DNA of 64,000 bases, taken from Streptomyces nitrosporeus (lineage in GTDB: Bacteria > Actinomycetota > Actinomycetes > Streptomycetales > Streptomycetaceae). The notes under the pieces were generated by a model. The model was not told the origin of the DNA. It searched no databases and worked only from the letters and a program-made list of their open reading frames with translations. A program made the translations under genes and the position numbers. Of the stretch, positions 37,835 through 44,793 are shown one piece after another; the stretch's first letter is position 1, and the number at the start of each line of letters is the position of its first letter. The stretch covers positions 4,154,001-4,218,000 of the forward strand of contig NZ_CP023702.1 of NCBI RefSeq assembly GCF_008704555.1. The letters are read 5' to 3'.

Positions 37835-39040
37835 ATGACCGTATGGGACGACCTGGTCGGGCAGGACCGGGTGCAGGAGCAGCTGGGCGCCGCAGCCCGG
37901 GACGCCGACGCGCTGGTCACGGCCCAGGCCGCGGGTGAAGCGGTGCCCGCCGGCTCGAAGATGACCCACGCCTGGCTGTTCACGGGACCGCCCGGATCAG
38001 GCCGGGCCACCGCCGCCCGCGCCTTCGCCGCGGCGCTCCAGTGCACCAGCCCCGACCGGGCCCTGGGCGGGGTGCCGGGCTGCGGGTTCTGCGACGGCTG
38101 CCACACGGCGCTGATCGGGACCCACGCGGACGTCGAGGTGATCCGCACGGAACTGCTCTCCATCGGGGTGAAGGAGACACGCGACCTGGTCCGCCGGGCC
38201 CAGCTCTCCCCGGCCGTGGGGCGCTGGCAGGTCATCGTCATGGAGGACGCGGACCGGCTCACCGAGGGCGCGGGCAACGTCCTGCTGAAGGCGGTGGAGG
38301 AGCCCGCCCCCCGCACCGTGTGGATGCTCTGCGCACCCTCGCTGGAGGACGTGCTGCCCACGATCCGCTCCCGCTGCCGCCACCTCACGCTGCGTACGCC
38401 CCCGGTGGATGCCGTCGCGGACGTCCTCGTCCGGCGCGACGGGATCGACCCGGAGCGTGCCGCGTCCGCCGCCCGGGCCACCCAGGGCCATATCGACAGG
38501 GCCCGCCGGCTGGCCACGGACGAGCAGGCCCGGGCGCGGCGTGCCGCCGTGCTCAAGCTGCCCCTGCGCGTCCATGACGTCGGCGGCTGCCTCAAGGCGG
38601 CCCAGGAGCTGATCGACACGGCGACCGAGGACGCCAAGCAGATCGCGGAGGGGACGGACTCCAGGGAGACCGAGGAGCTGAAGGCCGCGCTCGGTGCCGC
38701 CGCGGGCGGGCGGATGCCGCGGGGTACGGCCGGGGCGATGAAGGAGCTGGAGGACAAGCAGAAGCGCCGCAGGACACGTACGCAGCGCGACAGCCTGGAC
38801 CTGGCGCTCACCGAACTCACCGGCTTCTACCGCGATGTACTGGCCCTCCAGCTGGGCTCGGCCGTCGCCCTCGCCAACACCGATGTGCGGGACGCGCTCG
38901 ACCGGGTCGCCGAGGACTCGACGCCCGAGCGCACCCTGCGCCGGATAGAGGCCGTGATCGCCTGCCGCGGCGCACTGGACCGCAATGTCGCCCCGCTGCT
39001 GGCGGTGGAGGCGATGACGATGGCGCTGCGGGCCGGCTGA
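37835..39040 (+). CDS. holB: DNA polymerase III delta-prime subunit
   Basis: This 401-aa clamp-loader subunit has an AAA+ fold with a P-loop, LFTGPPGSGRATAARAF. The Cys set around residues 69-90 (CTSP...CGFCDGCH) binds zinc, and the SRC motif is in TIRSRCRHLTL. An acidic/basic insertion (KRRRTRTQRD) precedes the collar domain. With DnaX and the delta subunit it loads the beta clamp. The ATG at 37835 follows GGAAGGGCGG. It lies directly behind tmk, a common bacterial pairing. Confidence 0.93.
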   Translation: MTVWDDLVGQDRVQEQLGAAARDADALVTAQAAGEAVPAGSKMTHAWLFTGPPGSGRATAARAFAAALQCTSPDRALGGVPGCGFCDGCHTALIGTHADVEVIRTELLSIGVKETRDLVRRAQLSPAVGRWQVIVMEDADRLTEGAGNVLLKAVEEPAPRTVWMLCAPSLEDVLPTIRSRCRHLTLRTPPVDAVADVLVRRDGIDPERAASAARATQGHIDRARRLATDEQARARRAAVLKLPLRVHDVGGCLKAAQELIDTATEDAKQIAEGTDSRETEELKAALGAAAGGRMPRGTAGAMKELEDKQKRRRTRTQRDSLDLALTELTGFYRDVLALQLGSAVALANTDVRDALDRVAEDSTPERTLRRIEAVIACRGALDRNVAPLLAVEAMTMALRAG

Positions 39041-39065
39041 CCGGCCGCGCGGCCCCGGCGCGCAC

Positions 39066-39230
39066 CCGGTGGCAGGGGCGTTCCGCGCCGTGCCGGGCCG
39101 TGTTGCGCCGATCCGGGCCGTGTTGCTCCGTGTCGTGCCGGGCTGTGTTGCGCCGTGCCGGGCTGTGCTGCGCTGCGCCGTGCTGCGCTGTGCCGTGTCG
39201 TGCCGCTCCGCGCGGCTGTCAGGACACGGG
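39066..39230. repeat. Degenerate GTGCCG/GTGTTGCG repeat tract
   Basis: The intergenic region between holB and the lipoprotein gene is made of imperfect reiterations such as CCGTGCCGGGCTGTGTTGCG, with three recognisable copies and shorter fragments. Slippage-like; no gene. Confidence 0.7.
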
Positions 39231-39296
39231 ACGCGCGGATTCACCCGTAAGTGAGGGAAAACGGTCGGGTCGTCCCCCTGCCGCTACGCTCCGGGG

Positions 39297-40826
39297 ATGG
39301 AAACCAGGCGCCTGCTCCGCATCCTCGCCACCGGTCTCGGTACTGCCGGCCTCCTCGTCTCCGGTTGCAGCGGTGGTGGTTCGGCGCCCAGCGCCTCGGC
39401 CACCGGCTCCGCCGTCGCCGAGGAGCTCCGGCCGTACTACACGCAGAAGCTGCGCTGGCGGGACTGCGGGGTGGAGGGCTTCCAGTGCACCACCATGAAG
39501 GCCCCGCTCGACTACGCGAGGCCGGACGGCGGGGACGTCGATCTGGCCGTCGCCCGTAAGAAGGCCACCGGGCCGGGCGAGCGGATCGGCTCGCTCCTGG
39601 TGAACCCGGGCGGCCCCGGCGGCTCGGCGATCGGCTACCTCCAGGGGTACGCGGGCATCGGCTACCCGGCCCCCGTGCGCGCCCGCTACGACATGGTGGC
39701 CGTGGACCCGCGCGGGGTGGCCCGCAGCGAACCCGTCGAATGCCTCACCGGCAAGGAGATGGACGCCTACACGCAGGTGGACCAGACCCCCGACGACCCG
39801 GCGGAGACCGCCGCGCTGAAGGAGGCCTACGGCGCGTTTGCGGCGGGCTGCGAGAAGCGCTCGGGCAAGATCCTCCCGCACGTCTCCACGGTCGAGACGG
39901 CACGCGACATGGACATCCTGCGCGGCCTGCTCGGCGACGAGAAGCTGCACTACGTGGGCGCCTCCTACGGCACCTTCCTCGGGGCGACGTACGCCGACCT
40001 GTTCCCCCGGAGGGTGGGCCGGCTCGTGCTCGACGGGGCGATGGACCCGTCACTGCCCGCGATCGACGTCAACCGGGACCAGACCGCCGGTTTCGAGACC
40101 GCCTTCCAGTCCTTCGCCGCGGACTGCGTCCAGCAGCGGGAGTGCCCGCTGGGCACGGCCTCCGCCGACGCCGCGGCGAGGGCCATGAAGAAGCTCTTCG
40201 CCGAACTGGACGCCGAGCCCGTCCCGACCGGTGAGAGCCGGATGCTGGGCGAGTCGCTCGCGACGACGGGCGTGATCGCGGCGATGTACGACGAGGCGGC
40301 CTGGCCGCAGCTCCGCGAGGCCGTCGCCGGAGCCCAGGAAGGCGACGGCTCGGGCCTCCTGGCCCTGGCGGACAGCTACTACGAGCGGGAACCGGACGGC
40401 ACGTACGCCAACCTGATGTTCGCCAACTCGGCGGTGAACTGTCTCGATCTCGCCCCCGCGTTCACCGGCCCGGAAGCCGTCGAGGAGGCGCTGCCCTCCT
40501 TCGAGAAGGCGTCACCGGTCTTCGGCAAGGGCTTCGCCTGGGCGGCTCTGAACTGCGCGTCCTGGCCCGTCCCCGCCACCGGCGAGGCCCACCGCATCGA
40601 GGCGGAGGGCGCCGGCCCCGTCGTCGTGGTCGGCACCACCCGCGACCCGGCCACGCCGTACCGCTGGGCGCAGGGGCTCGCGGACCAGCTCTCCTCGGGC
40701 CGCCTCCTCACCTACGAGGGCGACGGGCACACGGCGTACGGGCGGGGCAGCGACTGCGTCGACACGGCGATCAACACGTACCTGCTGGAGGGAACTCCGC
40801 CCGAGGACGGCAAGAAATGCTCCTGA
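39297..40826 (+). CDS. Secreted alpha/beta-hydrolase lipoprotein, tripeptidyl aminopeptidase family (SlpD/SlpE-like)
   Basis: The 509-aa precursor has a lipoprotein signal ending GLLVSGC. The catalytic Ser is in YVGASYGTFLG, the oxyanion region is LLVNPGGPGGSA, and the catalytic His in GDGHTAYGR lies within a TAP-like C-terminal domain. Such enzymes trim tripeptides from the N-termini of secreted proteins at the cell surface. It is the last core gene before the tRNA-Thr hotspot. Confidence 0.9.
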   Translation: METRRLLRILATGLGTAGLLVSGCSGGGSAPSASATGSAVAEELRPYYTQKLRWRDCGVEGFQCTTMKAPLDYARPDGGDVDLAVARKKATGPGERIGSLLVNPGGPGGSAIGYLQGYAGIGYPAPVRARYDMVAVDPRGVARSEPVECLTGKEMDAYTQVDQTPDDPAETAALKEAYGAFAAGCEKRSGKILPHVSTVETARDMDILRGLLGDEKLHYVGASYGTFLGATYADLFPRRVGRLVLDGAMDPSLPAIDVNRDQTAGFETAFQSFAADCVQQRECPLGTASADAAARAMKKLFAELDAEPVPTGESRMLGESLATTGVIAAMYDEAAWPQLREAVAGAQEGDGSGLLALADSYYEREPDGTYANLMFANSAVNCLDLAPAFTGPEAVEEALPSFEKASPVFGKGFAWAALNCASWPVPATGEAHRIEAEGAGPVVVVGTTRDPATPYRWAQGLADQLSSGRLLTYEGDGHTAYGRGSDCVDTAINTYLLEGTPPEDGKKCS

Positions 40827-40925
40827 CCTGCGGTTACGCTCCCGGGGGCGGGCGGTTCGGAGCACCCCTGGAAACTGTGTAGACTTGGCGTCGCTGCTGG
40901 TCGCACCATGGTGTGCCCGGAGCGT

Positions 40926-41002
40926 GCCGCCTTAGCTCAGTTGGCCAGAGCAACGCACTCGTAATGCGTAGGTCTCGGGTTCGAATCCCGAAGGCGGCTC
41001 CA
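40926..41002 (+). tRNA. tRNA-Thr (anticodon CGT)
   Basis: A full cloverleaf is drawn by hand. Acceptor GCCGCCT pairs with AGGCGGC, the D stem is GCTC/GAGC, and anticodon stem ACGCA/TGCGT has loop CTCGTAA, giving anticodon CGT. The T arm is TCGGG TTCGAAT CCCGA. CCA is encoded (41000-41002). A TAGACT -10-like hexamer lies at 40880-40885. Its 3' half is the attachment site of the adjoining elements. Confidence 0.97.
40957..41000 (+). repeat. Att core copy 1 (inside tRNA-Thr)
   Basis: These 44 bases, from the anticodon loop to the start of CCA, recur exactly at 46605-46648 and with one mismatch at 50541-50583. Being inside an intact tRNA, this copy is the hybrid site that restores the gene after integration. 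Confidence 0.93.
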
Positions 41003-41005
41003 CTC

Positions 41006-41042
41006 AAAGCCCAGCCCAGACAGTGTCTGAGCTGGGCTTTTT
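41006..41042 (+). terminator. tRNA-Thr terminator
   Basis: Perfect 10-bp stem AAAGCCCAGC (41006-41015) / GCTGGGCTTT (41031-41040), an inner AGAC/GTCT stem and a run of five T. This is one of the few U-tract terminators in the window. Confidence 0.9.
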
Positions 41043-41045
41043 CGT

Positions 41046-42452
41046 TCAACGGATGCGACGACGGCGCCGGGCGCGGTCCGCTCGGGTGTCGGCGGTCTCA
41101 CTTCTGGTCTCAGTCGGGCCAGGTTCCGGGACCGACGGGGGCGCCGGCGGCGGCACAAAGAACTCGCCCATCCGCCGCATGGCGTCCTTGGACAGGTGGG
41201 ACCGCCCCTTGACGTACCGCCGGGTCTGACTGATCTGTGTGTGCCGCAGGATCTCCATGATCGTGGGCATGTCGACGCCCAGCTCGTTCAGGATCGTGCC
41301 GGCGGTGTGGCGGCTCCCGTCGTACAGGCGGCGGTCATCGATCCCGGCTTTTTTGAGTAGTTCCTTGAACTCTTCGTAGTCCACGCGCGGGTCCAGCGGT
41401 CGGCCATCCGGTCGCGAGAACACGACATCGTGCTCCTGCCACAGCTCCCCGGCTGCCTCTCGCATTGCTTCCTGCTGAGCCTTGTGGTCGAGCAGGAAGG
41501 GAATGAAGACGGGCGGGATCGGCACGGCGTTCCGGCTCTTCTTGGTCTTGGGACGGGTGAAAGTGAGCCCGCCGTCTTTGCGCTCAGGGCAGGCGCTCGC
41601 ATGTTTGATGCACGTCTTGGCGCGCGGCTTCGGACAGCCGCGCTTGTAGCCCTTGTGGGTGGGGCAGTCGGGCGGGCACGGCTCGAAGCGGTGCAGACGC
41701 TGCCCACAGGCCTGCGGGTCGTCGCAGCCGTGCCGCCACGTGAGCCGCTGAAGCTGCCACTCGGGGCGGAACAGTTCCGCTTCCAGGTCGACGTACGACC
41801 AGCGGAGCCCGAGCGTCTCGCCCTGCCGGAACCTCATGCCGACACCGACGATCCACCGCATGAAGGTGGGCCGCCTCGCCGCCGCTTCGAGGAACGCCTT
41901 GGCCTCCTCCTTGGTGAAGGGGTTGGCCTCGGTCTCGTCGATGCTCGGCGGGTCCACGAGCGTGGCGACGTTCTCGCCGACGACGCGGCGCCGGTGGGCG
42001 ATTTTCAAGGCGCGGGACAGGATGCGGTGCACTTTCACGACGTGGGAGGGAGCGTGGCCGGCGTCGAGCATGGCCCGGTACATCCGCTCCAGGTGCTCGG
42101 GCTGCAACTTGTCGATGCGGTGCTTACCGACGCCGGGGATGATGTCGTTGCGCGTCTTGGACCAATAGTCGTCGAGCGAGCGCGGCTTGAGCTTCAGGCT
42201 CGCGATGTCGGTGAGGTAGGTCTCCATCCAGGCCGCGACGGTCGGCTTGCGACCGGCGGCGGGTGCGCGTCCCTGGTCCCGCTGGCGCTCCAGCTCCTTC
42301 ACCTTGCGCTTGATCTCGGCTTCCGTCCGGGCCCGGCGGTGGCGTCGGTCGGGACCGCCGTCGCTCTTTACACCCATCGTCACGCGGCCGTGCCACCAGC
42401 CGTCGGCGCCGAAGTAGATGGATGACTCCATGTTGGGCTTGCGGGGGCTCAT
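41046..42452 (-). CDS. int: Tyrosine-type site-specific integrase
   Basis: This 468-aa recombinase catalyses insertion at the tRNA-Thr 3' end. The catalytic region shows an Arg in VGMRFRQGETLGLRWSY, SRHTAGTILNELG, LRHTQISQTRRY and the Tyr nucleophile in TRRYVKG. An N-terminal SAM-like core-binding domain (MYRAMLDAGHAPSHVVKVHR) is present. A Cys/His-rich insert (CDDPQACGQRLHRFEPCPPD) sits between. The ATG at 42452 has GGAGGA 5-6 nt upstream. Its 3' end is 44 bases from the att core, the usual arrangement. The protein looks intact. Confidence 0.95.
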   Translation of the reverse strand: MSPRKPNMESSIYFGADGWWHGRVTMGVKSDGGPDRRHRRARTEAEIKRKVKELERQRDQGRAPAAGRKPTVAAWMETYLTDIASLKLKPRSLDDYWSKTRNDIIPGVGKHRIDKLQPEHLERMYRAMLDAGHAPSHVVKVHRILSRALKIAHRRRVVGENVATLVDPPSIDETEANPFTKEEAKAFLEAAARRPTFMRWIVGVGMRFRQGETLGLRWSYVDLEAELFRPEWQLQRLTWRHGCDDPQACGQRLHRFEPCPPDCPTHKGYKRGCPKPRAKTCIKHASACPERKDGGLTFTRPKTKKSRNAVPIPPVFIPFLLDHKAQQEAMREAAGELWQEHDVVFSRPDGRPLDPRVDYEEFKELLKKAGIDDRRLYDGSRHTAGTILNELGVDMPTIMEILRHTQISQTRRYVKGRSHLSKDAMRRMGEFFVPPPAPPSVPEPGPTETRSETADTRADRARRRRRIR

Positions 42453-42470
42453 GTGCTCCTCCATGCGGGA

Positions 42471-42499
42471 GGCGCCCCGAGCGAGGTGCTCGGGGCGCC
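42471..42499 (-). terminator. Strong hairpin between xis and int
   Basis: Perfect 12-bp stem GGCGCCCCGAGC (42471-42482) / GCTCGGGGCGCC (42488-42499) with a 5-nt loop, placed between the excisionase stop and the integrase ribosome site. It could attenuate read-through from xis into int. Confidence 0.7.
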
Positions 42500-42517
42500 T
42501 TGGTGACGTGCTCGGAG

Positions 42518-42721
42518 TCAGTTGGGCAGCGGGGCGAGGTTGGCCACGTAGGCTTCGAGGTCGGTACGACGGATCCGACGTGTACGTCCCAACTTGATGT
42601 ACTTCAGGGCGCCTTCGGCCATCAGCTCGTAGACCGTGGAACGGCCGATGGCGAGTGCTTCGGCGACCTCTTCGGGCTTGTACAGGAGCCGGTCGACGGA
42701 AGCGGTAATCGCGATACTCAT
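42518..42721 (-). CDS. xis: Excisionase / MerR-like helix-turn-helix protein
   Basis: This 67-aa protein is of the AlpA/excisionase kind. LLYKPEEVAEALAIGRSTVY is the helix-turn-helix and GALKYIKLGRTRRIRRTDLE the wing. It should bind DNA near att and direct excision with the integrase. The ATG at 42721 follows AAAGGAG by 8 nt; an ATG nine codons upstream is possible. The octamer cluster starts just upstream of it. Confidence 0.88.
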   Translation of the reverse strand: MSIAITASVDRLLYKPEEVAEALAIGRSTVYELMAEGALKYIKLGRTRRIRRTDLEAYVANLAPLPN

Positions 42722-42782
42722 CCGGGCGTCTCCTTTGGGCTTGGGCATAGTCAGGGCTCGCGCCTGTCCGAGGTGCGGATTT

Positions 42783-42993
42783 CTGCGTCACCTGCGTCAT
42801 CTGCGTCACTCATCGCTTTGACATGCGGTTTTGTTGTGACGCAGCGCGGTGGGGGTGTGTCACCGGTGACGCAGACCTGCGTCATTGGGTGACGCAGGTG
42901 ACGCGGGGTGACGCAGGAATCGGCCGTCTGCGTCACCCGTCTTCCGGCAGGTCACCGGCCGTTTTCGGGGTGCGGGTGACGCAGGTGACGCAG
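42783..42993. repeat. Cluster of twelve TGACGCAG octamers in both orientations
   Basis: The octamer TGACGCAG or its complement CTGCGTCA occurs at 42783, 42792, 42801, 42837, 42867, 42877, 42890, 42899 (one mismatch), 42909, 42928, 42977 and 42986. Direct neighbours are spaced 9 bp, and some pairs form inverted repeats. This is far above chance in 211 bp. It is either a protein-binding array (excisionase or regulator) or an iteron-type origin of the element. Confidence 0.92.
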
Positions 42994-43007
42994 TGTCTTC
43001 CTACTTA

Positions 43008-43864
43008 GAAGTCATCTCATTTGGGCGACTCGGTAGTCTGTGAGCCATGGTGGGGATCGTTGAGCGGCTGGTGCCGGACGAGTTGTGGGCGTTGTTCCAG
43101 CGGGTGGTGCCGGAGGCGCCGTCGCGGCCGCAGGGTGGTGGTCGGCGTCGGTACGGCGACCGGGAAGTGCTGGCGGCGATCGTCTTCGTGGCCACGTCAG
43201 GTTGTACCTGGCAGCAGCTGCCTTCGGCGTCGTTCGGCCCGTCCGGAGCGACCGCCCACCGGCGGTTCTCGGAGTGGTCGAAGGCCAGGGTGTGGGCCAG
43301 GCTCCACCGCCTGGTCCTCGACGAACTCGGTGCCCGCGGCGAGCTTGACTGGTCAAGGTGCGCGATCGACTCGGTGAACATGCGAGCCCTGAAAAGAGGG
43401 ACCTGACAGGTCCGAATCCTGTCGACCGGGGCAAGTACGGCTCGAAGATCCACCTGATCACCGAACGGACCGGTCTGCCCATATCCGTCGGCATCTCCGG
43501 GGCCAACCTGCACGACAGCTAAGCCCTGATACCCCTCGTGAAGGGCATCCCGCCGATCCGCTCGCGCCGAGGCCGGCGACGGCGCAAGCCCGCCAAACTC
43601 CACGCCGACAAAGGATACGACTACGCCCACCTGCGGCGATGGCTACGCGAACGCGGCATCACCCACCGCATCGCACGCAAGGGAGTCGAGCCCTCCCAAC
43701 GGCTGGGCCGCCACCGCTGGACCGTGGAACGCACCATGGCCTGGCTCGCCGGCTGCCGCCGACTCCACCGACGCTACGAACACAAGGCCGACTACTTCCT
43801 CGCCTTCACCAGCATCGCCTGCACCCTCATCTGCTACCGCCGACTCGCCAAATGAGATGACTTC
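43008..43864. mobile_element. IS5-family insertion sequence, copy 1
   Basis: 857 bp with 15-bp perfect terminal inverted repeats GAAGTCATCTCATTT / AAATGAGATGACTTC and TTA target duplications at 43005-43007 and 43865-43867. Its transposase is broken. It interrupts the region downstream of the octamer array. Confidence 0.9.
43047..43855 (+). pseudogene. IS5-family transposase, frameshifted and with a stop codon
   Basis: The first frame (from 43047) carries DUF4096-type MVGIVERLVPDELWALFQRV and the first catalytic Asp in RCAIDSVNMRAL. It ends near 43406 at a run of A/G (CTGAAAAGAGGG) where these elements normally shift frame. The second frame continues with GPNPVDRGKYGSKIHLI and then hits a TAA between HDS and ALIPL at about 43520. 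It resumes through KLHADKGYDY and ends with the catalytic Glu in WTVERTMAWL. The stop makes it inactive unless suppressed. Confidence 0.88.
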
Positions 43865-43867
43865 TTA

Positions 43868-44732
43868 GACCGTGTCCTATGTGGTGATCCGGAGGAGTCG
43901 TTTGTAGCAGCAGAGTGCTGCGGCGAGGCCGAGGAAGGCCAGGTAGTTGCGGGGGTGGCGTTCGTAGCGGTGGTTGAGGCGGCGGTAGCCGGTCAGCCAG
44001 GACATGGTGCGCTCGATGACCCATCTGCGGCGTCCTAGCCGTTCGCTGGACTCGACTCCCTTGCGGGCGATACGGACCCCGATGTGCTTGCCCCATAGCC
44101 ATTTCCGCAGGTGAGGGACGTCGTACGCTTTGTCCGCATGTAGACGCTGGGGCTTGAAGTAGCGGCCGCGGTGGGGGTTGTGTCTCGTTTGGTGGCCCTC
44201 GATCATGGGCTTCAGGGCGAGGCTGTCGTGGGTGTTCGCCGCGGTGAGGCCGACGAGGAGGGGCAGTCCGTTCGCGTCCGACAGGACGTGCATCTTGGAG
44301 CCCGGCTTGCCCCTGTCCACGGGGCTCGGACCTGTGAGTTCGCCCCCTTTTTAGCCCTCACGTGGGCGGAGTCGAGGACTGCCCGGGAGAGGTCGAGGAG
44401 GCCGGCGTCGTCCAGGCGGTGCAGGATCTCCTCGTGGAGCCGACCCCAGACACCGGCTCTCGACCAGATGAGGAATCTGCGGTGGGCTGTCGACTTCGAT
44501 ATCCCGAAGCACGGCGGCAGGGCCCGCCAGGCGCATCCGCTGACCAGGACGTAGATGATCGCGGCGAACAGCGTCTCATCAGGCGTGTCCTGCGTCCCGC
44601 CGCCCTGCGGCCTCACCCTCGACGGCGGGATCAGCGGCTCCGCGATCTCCCACAGCCCGTCCGGAACAATCCAACTCCACGTACCCCGCCCCATACCGAG
44701 CCCAACGAGCAAAGCCCACATAGGACACGGTC
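43868..44732. mobile_element. IS5-family insertion sequence (IS427-like), copy 2
   Basis: 865 bp with terminal inverted repeats GACCGTGTCCTATGTGG / CCACATAGGACACGGTC and TTA duplications at 43865-43867 and 44733-44735. The left TTA is shared with the right end of the first IS, so this element landed exactly in the duplication made by its neighbour. A decayed relative is found at 49547-50389. Confidence 0.92.
43877..44694 (-). CDS. IS427-type transposase, two frames joined by programmed frameshift
   Basis: Frame 1 (44694 leftward) holds WEIAEPLIPPSRVRPQGGG and the first catalytic Asp in AVLDSAHVRAKKG. Frame 2 holds GSKMHVLSDANGLPLLVG, the second-Asp region KAYDVPHLRKW and the catalytic Glu in WVIERTMSWL. 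The junction is an AAAAAGGGGG slippery run at 44343-44352 (minus strand). This is the usual site of programmed frameshifting in this group, so the enzyme may be active. A GTG at 44721 is an alternative start. Confidence 0.88.
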
Positions 44733-44737
44733 TTAGG

Positions 44738-44793
44738 GAGTCAACTTGACTCGTACCGTCGCCACCTGACGGGGCATCTTCTACAATCTCGAC
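44738..44793 (+). promoter_or_regulatory. Promoter of the AlbA_2 gene: palindrome and leaderless -10
   Basis: The perfect palindrome GAGTCAACTTGACTC (44738-44752) lies 42 bases before the start codon. A TACAAT -10 hexamer (44782-44787) ends 6 bases before the ATG at 44794, so transcription should begin at or next to the start codon. There is no ribosome site. The palindrome may be an operator. Confidence 0.65.

Noticed and set aside
42783-42993. CRISPR-like array
   Set aside because: Octamers of 8 bp in both orientations with 1- to 40-bp gaps and no spacers of constant length; no cas genes anywhere in the window.
43008-44732. Composite transposon made by two IS copies
   Set aside because: The two IS have different terminal repeats, lie directly side by side with no cargo between, and each has its own TTA duplication.
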